Source: an uncultured Erysipelotrichaceae bacterium
Lineage (GTDB): Bacteria > Bacillota_I > Bacilli_A > Erysipelotrichales > Erysipelotrichaceae
Assembly: GCA_934675465.1 (NCBI GenBank)
Contig: CAKUQM010000034.1
Span: forward strand, 1-18,578
Reading direction: 5' to 3'
DNA length: 18,578 bases
Numbering within the stretch: position 1 is the stretch's first letter; every line of letters begins with the position of its first letter. The translations under genes and the position numbers were made by a program. Positions 1 through 7,335 of this stretch are shown in pieces. Below the pieces are notes generated by a model. That model searched no databases. It saw only the letters and a list, made by a program, of their open reading frames with translations, and was not told the DNA's origin.

Positions 1-52
1 AACAAAACCAGAAGAATTCAAGGAAGTTAAACCAAAGAAAAAGGACTGTTAG
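1..52 (+). CDS. 3' end of an unidentified protein gene
   Basis: Only the last 16 codons lie in the window, read from base 2 and ending at TAG 50-52. The visible tail is lysine- and glutamate-rich (KPEEFKEVKPKKKDC) and ends in cysteine. This is too little to assign a family. The reading is supported by a terminator-like hairpin that starts inside its last codons. A short non-coding stretch open by chance remains possible. Confidence 0.45.
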   Translation, partial: TKPEEFKEVKPKKKDC

Positions 53-82
53 AAATTAGTCATTTCGTAACAGCCCCTTTTA
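46..82 (+). terminator. Rho-independent terminator of the upstream partial gene
   Basis: CTGTTAGAAAT (46-56) pairs with ATTTC (62-66) and TAACAG (68-73), with one bulged G at 67 and a five-base loop. CCCC and TTTT follow. The stem contains the TAG stop codon of the partial gene. On the other strand it could also stop transcription from the DUF6465-like gene, although the T-run there is poor. Confidence 0.6.
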
Positions 83-92
83 ATTGTGTTGA

Positions 93-290
93 CTATTTAA
101 GAACGAATTCTTTAGTTTCGCCATTAACCTTTACTACTAGGTATTTAGCTTCTGGCTTAACATATACATCTACTCCCTCAACGCTTTTTAAAGTGATTTT
201 ATTATCTTTAAGTACAGCTTTGATTTCAGCATCAAGATCAGTAATGTTTACATCTTTTTCATCAAATTGAACAACAGTGTTAATTTTCAT
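93..290 (-). CDS. Small DUF6465-like protein
   Basis: A 65-residue protein, likely cytoplasmic, with no signal peptide or membrane segment. The pattern 'VDVYVKPEAKYLVVKVNGETKEF' (about residues 40-62) resembles the DUF6465 core, where a YVKPE motif is followed by a tyrosine/valine-rich strand and an NG turn. Family members I recall often carry a long Lys/Ala-rich N-terminal extension; this one is core only. A clear ribosome binding site (AGGGAGG on the minus strand, about 298-304) sits before the ATG. It lies 39 bases downstream of the GTPase-NYN gene on the same strand, so the two may be co-transcribed. The molecular function is unknown, and the family call is from memory of the motif. Confidence 0.7.
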   Translation of the reverse strand: MKINTVVQFDEKDVNITDLDAEIKAVLKDNKITLKSVEGVDVYVKPEAKYLVVKVNGETKEFVLK

Positions 291-329
291 AAGAAATGTC
301 CTCCCTATAACAACAATTCTATTCTTTTT

Positions 330-2084
330 TTAATCAAAATCAAATTTTTCCAATAATTCCCTTAATTCCATCAAAGGACGATTAGGCTTGTGCTCAATTT
401 TATAGTCTTTCTTAAATAACTCATATCTTTCAATGAATTCTCTAGATGACATTCTATTAGCACCATTGGCGAAGACTCTTAATTGTTCAAGATAATCACT
501 AGTTACAACAATCACCTTATAGTCTTTGGTTAATTCCTTAGTTTTAACTTCAATATATTCATCAGCTGTTTGTTTATTCTTGGTATAGACAATAGTGATG
601 TTGTCATGAGTTATTGTTCTAGCTCTTTTTTCTTCTGTCTTATAAGCATCAAAGACCAGAACACATTGAGCATTCACATAACCACCAAAGTCACAGACCA
701 TATCAACTACCTTATCTCTTAAGATTTGAAAGTCTTCTTCCCTATATTCTTTAAGTGTATGTAAAAGATTATAACCATCCACGATATAGATAATCTCTTT
801 ATAGACAACCTCTTTCTTTTCTTCTTTTGTTTCTTCTTTCTTGGTATAGACCCTGGTCTTTTGTTTATAAGTGTTATTAAAGACACGGTTTAATTCTTCA
901 TTAGAAATAGTTTGTCTTTCATATGTGTATGGAACATACTCCTTAGGTTCTTCTATTTCTTCCTCACATTCAGATTCGAGCCCAGATTCGTGCCCGACAT
1001 AATACGCAACAGTGGCATCAATATTAAACCTAGCCTTCAATAGTTTTAAGACGATTTCTTCCATTAAAGGACTATTAACATAGATGGTGACCTTATCATC
1101 TACTAATTGAATATTTAATTCAGGTAGTTGTTTATTGATGGGTTTAATCTTATTGAATAAGTCAAAACTACTTAGTTTAGTTTCAATTACCTTGTTGTTT
1201 ATAGGTGGTGTGGTTTGTATATTATTTAACCCTGGCAAATAAGTACCAGCATCATACTTAAGACCCTTGATGGCTACAATATCATTTTGATTAGCTACTT
1301 GAATAGGTGTGTAGTTATTACCACTTATTTGATACATTTCATTGATCTTATTATCTTTATCAAATTGAGTTTTGTTTAATAGGGTACCACTTAAAACTTT
1401 GACAATCGCATTGCCATTTTCATCATAACGATAGATGTAGGCACTTAGATTATTGTTGTTGGTGTTGGGTGTAGTGTAGTTTTTGATTGTGCTTAAAAGG
1501 AAATCGATGTTTATATCCTTTAGGGCAGAGCCTTTAACTAAGGGAATGATATTGTGGTCTATTAGTTCTTGGTTTAGGTTGGTGATTAAGCCTGTTAATA
1601 ATAGTTCTTCTAAGTCATTTATTTCTAAGATATTAGGACTGATGTCTGATTTTAATCTATTTAAGATAGTATCATCATCTTCCTTGGCAATGTCCATTTT
1701 ATTAAGAAAGATAAAAGTTTTAATTTTGTTTCTTTTAAGTTCTTCATAAATAATCTTAGTGTTAGTAAGATTTTGTTGGGTGGCAGATACTACAAGGATG
1801 GCATAGTCAAGGATTTTAAGGGCACGTTGTTGTTCGGCTTTAAAATCTTTATGGCCTGGGGTATCGATATAAATGAAGTCTTGATTATCGTATTTGAAGA
1901 AGGCTTCTTTGTTGAAGAGAGTGATGCCTTTTTCTTTTTCGATTTTGTCAAAATCAAGGAAGGTGTCTTTGTAATCTACCCTTCCTTTCTTTCTGATCAT
2001 GCCACATTTATATAAAAGGCCCTCTGCAAGGGTTGTTTTTCCTGCATCTACGTCTGCTAAGGCTCCAATAACTATTTTTTGCAT
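330..2084 (-). CDS. TetM/EF-G-like GTPase fused to a YacP-type NYN domain
   Basis: A 584-residue translational-GTPase relative. The G domain has G1 DVDAGKTT (11-18), G3 DTPGH (74-78), G4 NKMD (128-131) and G5 GSA (185-187). A beta-barrel domain II (about 213-285) and a small domain III-like region (about 315-360) follow. After an acidic, charged linker (about 368-428) comes a NYN/PIN-like domain: IVDGYNLLH (434-442), FDA (478-480), TADEYIE (506-512), VVTSD (526-530). These match YacP/Rae1-type ribosome-associated ribonucleases, with acidic residues in the expected places. EF-G domains IV and V appear absent; TetM-type proteins are about 640 residues and, from memory, related GTPase-NYN proteins are longer than this one. 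Inference: a ribosome-associated factor that may recognise stalled ribosomes and cut mRNA, not a drug-resistance protein. No Shine-Dalgarno is visible before the ATG; the next internal Met lies after the P-loop, so this start is needed. Confidence 0.85.
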   Translation of the reverse strand: MQKIVIGALADVDAGKTTLAEGLLYKCGMIRKKGRVDYKDTFLDFDKIEKEKGITLFNKEAFFKYDNQDFIYIDTPGHKDFKAEQQRALKILDYAILVVSATQQNLTNTKIIYEELKRNKIKTFIFLNKMDIAKEDDDTILNRLKSDISPNILEINDLEELLLTGLITNLNQELIDHNIIPLVKGSALKDINIDFLLSTIKNYTTPNTNNNNLSAYIYRYDENGNAIVKVLSGTLLNKTQFDKDNKINEMYQISGNNYTPIQVANQNDIVAIKGLKYDAGTYLPGLNNIQTTPPINNKVIETKLSSFDLFNKIKPINKQLPELNIQLVDDKVTIYVNSPLMEEIVLKLLKARFNIDATVAYYVGHESGLESECEEEIEEPKEYVPYTYERQTISNEELNRVFNNTYKQKTRVYTKKEETKEEKKEVVYKEIIYIVDGYNLLHTLKEYREEDFQILRDKVVDMVCDFGGYVNAQCVLVFDAYKTEEKRARTITHDNITIVYTKNKQTADEYIEVKTKELTKDYKVIVVTSDYLEQLRVFANGANRMSSREFIERYELFKKDYKIEHKPNRPLMELRELLEKFDFD

Positions 2085-2100
2085 GCTATAATTGTATAAT
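2084..2100 (+). promoter_or_regulatory. Overlapping divergent -10 elements (hypB / GTPase-NYN)
   Basis: On the plus strand, an extended -10 TGCTATAAT (2084-2092) and a second TATAAT (2095-2100) precede hypB. No good -35 was found, which fits an extended -10 promoter. On the minus strand, TATACA (2098-2093) lies eight bases before the GTPase ATG at 2084, so that transcript may be leaderless. The two promoters would compete for the same DNA. Confidence 0.5.
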
Positions 2101-2126
2101 AATTGGATAAAAACAGGGGGAAAAGT

Positions 2127-2798
2127 ATGAATGATGTAAGAGTCATTGAGGTAAAGCAGTCCGTTTTCGCCAATAACGAAAAGAGGGCTTCTTTGTTACG
2201 AGATGAACTAAAGAAGAAGAAAACTTATTTATTGAATGTGATGTCTTCACCTGGTTCTGGTAAGACAACTACTTTAGTTAAGACTATTAACCTATTAAAG
2301 AATGATTTAAAGATTGCGGTTATGGAAGCTGATATTGATTCTGATAAGGATGCGATTACTGTTTCAAGAGAGACAGGGGTTGATTCAATTCAAATCCATA
2401 CTGGTGGTATGTGTCATTTGGATGCTGATATGACAGCACAGGGAATTCATGAATTAAGTGGTGAATATGATTTGATTATTTTGGAGAATGTAGGAAATCT
2501 TGTATGTCCTGCAGAATTTGATACGGGTGCTTGTAAGTCTATAAGTATCTTGTCAGTGCCTGAGGGTGATGATAAGCCGCTTAAGTATCCTTTGATGTAT
2601 CAAGTGTGTTCGCTTGTGTTGATTAATAAAATTGATGTATTACCTTATTTCGACTTTGATGTTGAGAAGTGTAAGGAGTATATAAACAAACGTAATCCGA
2701 AGTGTGGGGTTTTAAAGATTAGTGCTAAAAACGGGGATGGCATTGAACAGTTTGTAGAATGGCTTAAAAAAGAAGTTGCAGATTGGAAGGAGAATTAA
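2127..2798 (+). CDS. hypB: HypB, GTPase for nickel insertion
   Basis: A 223-residue SIMIBI-class GTPase that supplies nickel to metalloenzymes, classically [NiFe]-hydrogenase, working with HypA. The P-loop SSPGSGKTT is at 40-48. The metal-binding Cys-His pair is in GGMCHLDA (C96, H97), with the second ligand in ENVGNLVCPAEFD (C127). Family motifs PEGDDKP, INKID and SAKNGDG are also present. It lacks an N-terminal His-rich nickel-storage region. The ATG at 2127 is chosen because AGGGGG (2115-2120) sits just upstream; the frame is open to a TTG at 2103, but that lacks a ribosome binding site. Its stop is two bases before the oxidoreductase start, so translation is probably coupled. No hypCDEF or hydrogenase gene is in the window. 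Confidence 0.93.
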   Translation: MNDVRVIEVKQSVFANNEKRASLLRDELKKKKTYLLNVMSSPGSGKTTTLVKTINLLKNDLKIAVMEADIDSDKDAITVSRETGVDSIQIHTGGMCHLDADMTAQGIHELSGEYDLIILENVGNLVCPAEFDTGACKSISILSVPEGDDKPLKYPLMYQVCSLVLINKIDVLPYFDFDVEKCKEYINKRNPKCGVLKISAKNGDGIEQFVEWLKKEVADWKEN

Positions 2799-2800
2799 TA

Positions 2801-5638
2801 ATGCCAGAGATGTCTAAGACGATCGTTCCGCCAAAGATGGGGGACAAAGAACCTAGTGAGAAGATTCTTGCCTTAGGTAAGAAGATTACTGACGTAGCTA
2901 AACATAAGCTACACGGGCTTACTTCAGATGATCCAGAATATTGGGGTTTAGCTGGAATTGTTTCTGAAAAGATGGCCGATGTTGCCTTAAAGATGGATTT
3001 ACGTACACCATATACTTTTAATGAATTAGTTAAGTTGAATCCTGAATTAAGTGAAGAGAAATTACAAGAATTATTGGATCAAATGTCTTTTATAGGATTA
3101 TTGGAATATGATTATGGTTATCATTATGATCATAATGGTAGAACAGCTCCTCAAAGTGAGAGACGTTATATTCTTCCTATGTTTGTGCCAGGTTCTGCTG
3201 AATTATTTAATATGGATGAAGATCCTGTGACTGGTGAGAATAATAGATTAAAGACTAATCCTGAATTAGCTACTTTCTTTGAGAGAATGACTTATATCCC
3301 TCTTAAGGGTATTACGCAAATAGTACCTCCAGGTGGTGCTGGTATTGGTATGCATGTTGTTCCAGTTGAGAAGGCTATTTCAATGGAGAATAAGAAAGTT
3401 GATCTTGAGCAATTATCATATTGGTTAGATAAGTATGAAGGTAAGATTGGTGTTGGCCAATGTTCATGTCGTGCAAGTCGTAAGGTTTTAAATGAGGGTT
3501 GTGGGGACGATCCTCAAGCATGGTGTATTGGTGTTGGTGATTTCGCTGATTACTGTGTTGAGACTGGTAAGGGTAGAAATATTACCAAGGAAGAGGCTTT
3601 AGAAATTTTAAAGAAGGCTGAGGATTTAGGTTATGTTCATCAAATTACTAATATTGATGGTAATAATAAGATCTTTGGTATTTGTAACTGTAATGTAAAT
3701 ATTTGTAATGCTTTACGTACTTCACAATTATTTAATACGCCTAATATGTCTGCGAGTGCTTATCGTGCTAAGGTTGAGGCAAGTAAGTGTGTTGCCTGTG
3801 GTAAGTGCGTAGAGGTTTGTCCTGCCGGTGCTGTTAAGCTTGGTCAAAAGTTATGTAAGGCAGATGGTTCAATGGTTAAATATCCTCGTCATGAGCTTCC
3901 TGATGCGATGAAGTGGGGCGAAGATAAGTATGATGAGAACTATCGTGATAATAATAGAATCAATTGTTATGACACAGGTACTGCACCATGTAAGAGCGCA
4001 TGTCCGGCTCATGTTTCTGTTCAGGGTTATTTGAAGAAGGCTGCAGAAGGCAAGTATGATGAGGCTTTAGCTTTAATTAAGAAGGATAATCCATTCCCTG
4101 CAATTTGTGGTCGTGTATGTAATAAGAGATGTGAAGAGGCTTGTACTAGAGGTACAATCGACAGAGCTGTTGCGATTGATGATGTTAAGAAGTTTATCGC
4201 TGATTTAGAGCTTAAGGAAGAGAACCGTTATGTTCCTAAGGTTAATATGGCTGTCTCTCCTGCAAGAAAGATTAAGATGGATAAGTGGCCACAAAAGATT
4301 GCGATCATTGGTGCTGGTCCTGCAGGTTTAAGTGCTGCTTATTATTTAGCTACTATGGGTTATGTTCCTACAGTGTTTGAAAAGAATGCAGAACTAGGTG
4401 GTATGCTGCGTTATGGTATTCCTTCATATAAGTTGGAGAAGGATGTTATTGATGCTGAAATCGATGTTCTTAAGAAGTTAGGTGTTGAGTTTAGATGCAA
4501 TACTGAGGTTGGTAAGGATGTTACTATCGAAGAGCTTAAAAAGGATGGTTATAAGGCGTTCTATGTAGCTATTGGTTGTCAAGGTGGTAGATATCCTGGT
4601 GTTGATAATGATCATGCAGAGGGTACTTATATCGCTGTTGATTATCTAAAGGATGCTTATGAAAATAGAGACACTAAGTTTGAGGGTGATGTAGTTGTTG
4701 TTGGTGGCGGTAATGTTGCGATCGATTGCGCTAGGACTGCTCATCGTCAGGGTGCTAAGAATGTTAATATGTTCGCTCTTGAGACTAGAGAATCTATGCC
4801 TGCATCATTAGATGAAATAAAAGAGGCTCTTGAAGAGAATGTTGTGATTAATAATTCTTGGGGTCCTAAGGAATTAAAGGCTGATGAAAGTGGTAAGGTT
4901 ACTTCTATTGTGTTTAAGAAGTGTACAGCTACTATTGTTGATGGCAAGTTTAATCCTCAATATGATGAAAATGAGACAATGGAGATTGTATCTGATAAGG
5001 TAATCTTTGCGATTGGTCAAGCTGTTGTATGGGGTGATATGTTAAAGGGAACTAGTGTTAAGTTCCATCATGGCAATTATCCAATTGCTGATAAGCTTAC
5101 TTATCAAACAGATGATGAGGATATCTTTGTCGGTGGTGATGTTTATACAGGTCCTAAGTTCGTGATTGATGCGATTGCACAGGGTCATATGGCTGCTGAG
5201 AGATTGCATAGACATGTTCATGAAGGTGCAAGCTTAACAATTGGTCTTGATAGAAGAGAGTTCATTGAGTTTGATAAGAACGATATCTTGGTTAATGATT
5301 ATGATCATGCTCAAAGACAAGTTGAGGGTCTAAAGGGCATTAAGAATCCTGATATGTCTTTCAAGGATAATAGAGCTGGTTTAACTGAGGAACAAGTTCG
5401 TATTGAGACTAAGAGATGCTTAGGTTGTGGTGCTTCTGTAGTGGATCCTCATAAGTGTATTGGTTGTGGTTTGTGTACCACAAGATGTGAGTTTGATGCG
5501 ATTAAGTTACATAGAACTCATCCTGAGGCTACTAAGATGATTAAGGCTGAGGATAAGTTTAAGGCTATTCTTCCTTATGCTGCAAAAAGAGCTGTTAAGA
5601 TTGCCTTACATATTAAGCCAAAAGAAGTTGATGACTAA
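2801..5638 (+). CDS. Multi-cluster Fe-S, FAD/NAD(P)-dependent oxidoreductase (GltD/NfnB-like)
   Basis: A 945-residue soluble redox protein. In order: an N-terminal winged-helix-like region (about 1-110); a cysteine-rich region with CSC (C221, C223), C234, C242 and CNCNVNIC (C295, C297, C302); a [4Fe-4S] ferredoxin motif CVACGKCVEVCP (C330, 333, 336, 340); a GltD/dihydropyrimidine-dehydrogenase-type Fe-S domain (C389, C397, C401 and later cysteines); an FAD-binding GAGPAG (504-509); an NAD(P)-binding GGGNVA (635-640); and a C-terminal ferredoxin-like cluster (C873, C876, C886, C889, C892, C896). The flavoprotein half matches glutamate synthase small subunit and NfnB, so electron transfer between NAD(P)H and ferredoxin is likely; the physiological substrate is unknown. 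The ATG at 2801 follows GGAAGGAG (2785-2792). It lies between hypB and hypA, with a 1-base overlap with hypA. From memory, similar proteins next to HypA/HypB occur in gut Clostridia. Confidence 0.88.
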   Translation: MPEMSKTIVPPKMGDKEPSEKILALGKKITDVAKHKLHGLTSDDPEYWGLAGIVSEKMADVALKMDLRTPYTFNELVKLNPELSEEKLQELLDQMSFIGLLEYDYGYHYDHNGRTAPQSERRYILPMFVPGSAELFNMDEDPVTGENNRLKTNPELATFFERMTYIPLKGITQIVPPGGAGIGMHVVPVEKAISMENKKVDLEQLSYWLDKYEGKIGVGQCSCRASRKVLNEGCGDDPQAWCIGVGDFADYCVETGKGRNITKEEALEILKKAEDLGYVHQITNIDGNNKIFGICNCNVNICNALRTSQLFNTPNMSASAYRAKVEASKCVACGKCVEVCPAGAVKLGQKLCKADGSMVKYPRHELPDAMKWGEDKYDENYRDNNRINCYDTGTAPCKSACPAHVSVQGYLKKAAEGKYDEALALIKKDNPFPAICGRVCNKRCEEACTRGTIDRAVAIDDVKKFIADLELKEENRYVPKVNMAVSPARKIKMDKWPQKIAIIGAGPAGLSAAYYLATMGYVPTVFEKNAELGGMLRYGIPSYKLEKDVIDAEIDVLKKLGVEFRCNTEVGKDVTIEELKKDGYKAFYVAIGCQGGRYPGVDNDHAEGTYIAVDYLKDAYENRDTKFEGDVVVVGGGNVAIDCARTAHRQGAKNVNMFALETRESMPASLDEIKEALEENVVINNSWGPKELKADESGKVTSIVFKKCTATIVDGKFNPQYDENETMEIVSDKVIFAIGQAVVWGDMLKGTSVKFHHGNYPIADKLTYQTDDEDIFVGGDVYTGPKFVIDAIAQGHMAAERLHRHVHEGASLTIGLDRREFIEFDKNDILVNDYDHAQRQVEGLKGIKNPDMSFKDNRAGLTEEQVRIETKRCLGCGASVVDPHKCIGCGLCTTRCEFDAIKLHRTHPEATKMIKAEDKFKAILPYAAKRAVKIALHIKPKEVDD

Positions 5639-5982
5639 TGCATGAGCTTGGTGTAGTGTTTTATGTCATAGATGAGTGTGAGAAATTGGCTAAGGAAAAC
5701 AATGTTGAGCATATCAATTCGGTTACGATTGAGTTAGGTACTGTTAGTGGGGTAATTGATAATTATCTTGTGGATTGTTGGAATTGGGCTGTTAGTAAGC
5801 ACGAGATTATGACTAATTGTGAACTGAAGATAGAGAAGATTAAGGCTATAACACATTGTGAGGATTGTGGACAAGATTATAATACGATTGTTTATGGTAA
5901 GGTATGTCCGCATTGTCAAAGTGAGAATACTTATCTTCTTCAGGGAAATGAATTTAATATAAAAGAAATGGAAGTCGTTTAG
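5638..5982 (+). CDS. hypA: HypA, nickel metallochaperone
   Basis: A 114-residue protein of normal HypA length. The N-terminus MHELG carries the conserved Met1-His2-Glu3 nickel site. A structural zinc site is formed by C74-x2-C77 and C90-x2-C93 (CEDC and CPHC), and the typical ending GNEFNIKEMEV is present. It works with HypB to deliver nickel to an apo-enzyme. Its ATG overlaps the oxidoreductase stop in TAATG, so translation is probably coupled; only a weak purine-rich site lies upstream. The target enzyme is not encoded nearby. Confidence 0.92.
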   Translation: MHELGVVFYVIDECEKLAKENNVEHINSVTIELGTVSGVIDNYLVDCWNWAVSKHEIMTNCELKIEKIKAITHCEDCGQDYNTIVYGKVCPHCQSENTYLLQGNEFNIKEMEVV

Positions 5983-5992
5983 ACTTCCATTT
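5966..5992. terminator. Bidirectional terminator between convergent hypA and RHH gene
   Basis: A perfect 11-bp stem: AAATGGAAGTC (5966-5976) pairs with GACTTCCATTT (5982-5992) around a GTTTA loop. It covers the last codons and stop of hypA and ends two bases before the stop of the minus-strand gene. The flanks are A/T-rich on both sides, so it can serve both genes, though neither T-run is long. Confidence 0.75.
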
Positions 5993-5993
5993 G

Positions 5994-6206
5994 TTACTTT
6001 TTAAAGTTTTTAATATCCACATCTAGTGGTTCATCTATTTTTTCGCCTACGTATTTGCCGTTTTTCTTTCTTTGTTTGACGCATTCGTTTAAGATGTATT
6101 CTATTTGACCGTTGATGCTTCTAAAGTCGTCTTCTGCCCAAGCGGCAAGTTCATCATAGAGTCTTTTAGAGATTCTAAGTGGTACTTGTTTCTTGTTGTC
6201 GGCCAT
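5994..6206 (-). CDS. Small ribbon-helix-helix (Arc-type) DNA-binding protein
   Basis: A 70-residue basic protein. Residues about 8-42 (VPLRISKRLYDELAAWAEDD, then INGQIEYIL) fit an Arc/MetJ-type ribbon-helix-helix: a short beta strand, then two helices. Residues 43-70 form a charged tail. The start overlaps the stop of the SPFH gene by one base (TAATG), so the two are translationally coupled. Inference: it autoregulates the pair by binding the palindromic operator over their promoter. Similar short proteins next to SPFH genes are familiar in Firmicutes and are sometimes annotated as antitoxin-like or, wrongly, as PTS components. No toxin gene is seen here. Confidence 0.8.
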   Translation of the reverse strand: MADNKKQVPLRISKRLYDELAAWAEDDFRSINGQIEYILNECVKQRKKNGKYVGEKIDEPLDVDIKNFKK

Positions 6207-7204
6207 TAGTATAGTGATCCTGAGTTAACGATTGGTTGTGCGTCTTTGTTGCCACATAGTACTACTAGAAGGTTAGATACCATTTGGGCTTTTCTTTCAT
6301 CATCAAGGTCTACTACGTTGTTTTCTTTTAGTCTATCTAAAGCCATTTCGACCATGCCAACAGCACCATCAACAATCATTTTTCTAGCGTCGATAATAGC
6401 TGCAGCTTGTTGTCTTTGTAACATTACTGAGGCAATTTCTGGAGCATAGGCAAGGTATGTGATTCTAGCATCGATGATTTCAAGTCCTGCTTCTTTTACT
6501 TTTTCTTGAATTTCTTCTTTGATTCTTTTAGCTACCACTTCACTTGAGCCTCTTAGCGATCCATCATCGGCAATACCATCTCCTGTGGTGTCAATGTTGC
6601 TTGAAACATCATATGGGTAGATTCTAACAACGTTTCTTAAAGCGCTGTCACATTGTAAACTTAAATATTCTTTGTAGTTGTCTACGTTGAATACAGCTTT
6701 ATAAGTGTCAGATACTTTCCAGATAACGGCGATACCGATTTCTACAGGGTTACCAAGGCAGTCGTTTATTTTTTGAACTTGGTTGTTTAGTGTCATCATT
6801 TTTAGAGAAATCTTGTTGTTTCCAACTTGAATGTCATTGGTTTGTACCAAATTGGCTTGTACTAAAGTATTCTTGTTGACGTCACCACTTTGGCTTAGTT
6901 TTGTCTTGGCTGCAGGGTTGATTGATGTACAGAATGGATTGACAAAGTAGAAGCCTTCGCCTTTTAAAGTTCCAATATAGTCACCAAATAGTGTTAGTAC
7001 TAATGCTTCTTGGGGTTTTAATACCTTTAGACCTGGCATTAAAAAGAAGTCACCTACAAATAGGATTATGCTTATTACTATTAATAGTATGTTGTCACTG
7101 TTGGCTCCAAATATAAATAGTAATATTGATCCAAAGAATATAAGTGCGATTAGTATTAGCATGCTCATGCCGTTTCTTTTCTTGTTTAGGATAATTTCGT
7201 TCAT
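6206..7204 (-). CDS. SPFH (stomatin/prohibitin/flotillin) membrane protein
   Basis: A 332-residue protein with two N-terminal hydrophobic segments (about 13-33 and 38-57). An SPFH domain (about 58-280) follows, with the sequence GDYIGTLKGEGFYFVNPF early in it and a helical, charged region (RIKEEIQEKVKEAGLEIIDA) near its end. SPFH proteins assemble into large membrane rings and organise lipid domains or restrain membrane proteases; this one's partner is unknown. The ATG at 7204 is preceded by a strong ribosome binding site (AAAGGAGGG on the minus strand, 7219-7211). It is the first gene of a two-gene unit with the ribbon-helix-helix gene and has its own promoter and operator. Confidence 0.88.
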   Translation of the reverse strand: MNEIILNKKRNGMSMLILIALIFFGSILLFIFGANSDNILLIVISIILFVGDFFLMPGLKVLKPQEALVLTLFGDYIGTLKGEGFYFVNPFCTSINPAAKTKLSQSGDVNKNTLVQANLVQTNDIQVGNNKISLKMMTLNNQVQKINDCLGNPVEIGIAVIWKVSDTYKAVFNVDNYKEYLSLQCDSALRNVVRIYPYDVSSNIDTTGDGIADDGSLRGSSEVVAKRIKEEIQEKVKEAGLEIIDARITYLAYAPEIASVMLQRQQAAAIIDARKMIVDGAVGMVEMALDRLKENNVVDLDDERKAQMVSNLLVVLCGNKDAQPIVNSGSLY

Positions 7205-7218
7205 ATATATCCCTCCTT

Positions 7219-7237
7219 TGATATCAATATGATATCA
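7219..7237. promoter_or_regulatory. Tandem palindromic operator upstream of the SPFH gene
   Basis: TGATATCAATATGATATCA is two copies of the self-complementary octamer TGATATCA separated by three bases. It overlaps the -10 of the SPFH promoter and abuts its ribosome binding site, an ideal repressor position. The likely ligand is the RHH protein encoded in the same unit, since RHH dimers commonly bind paired short half-sites. The binding partner is inferred. Confidence 0.6.
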
Positions 7238-7256
7238 CTTTAATATGTGTTGTCAA
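7229..7256 (-). promoter_or_regulatory. Promoter of the SPFH-RHH unit
   Basis: On the minus strand, a consensus -35 TTGACA (7256-7251) is followed after 16 bases by TATCAT (7234-7229), one mismatch from TATAAT. The -10 lies within the tandem palindrome. Confidence 0.65.
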
Positions 7257-7299
7257 TTATCTTGTTTTAGCGATAAATATGTTAATTAAGGCGCAAAAT

Positions 7300-7308
7300 T
7301 GTTATAAT
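7300..7308 (+). promoter_or_regulatory. Extended -10 promoter of the pgk-tpiA-eno operon
   Basis: TGTTATAAT is a consensus extended -10, 27 bases before the pgk start codon. Any -35 is weak. The ribosome binding site AGGAGG (7321-7326) follows. Confidence 0.65.
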
Positions 7309-7335
7309 ATGTACGGTTATAGGAGGAAATTTCGA

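Noticed and set aside
1483..2015. Plus-strand open frames opposite the GTPase-NYN gene
   Set aside because: They are antisense to a gene with clear GTPase motifs, have no ribosome binding site and resemble no family.
330..2084. Reading the GTPase as a tetracycline resistance gene (tetM-like)
   Set aside because: The G-domain motifs are TetM-like, but domains IV and V, needed to dislodge the drug, are not recognisable and a NYN domain is present instead.
7279..7335. Longer pgk start giving 19 extra residues
   Set aside because: That segment contains the extended -10 and the AGGAGG site; the normal Pgk start MAKKLV follows them.
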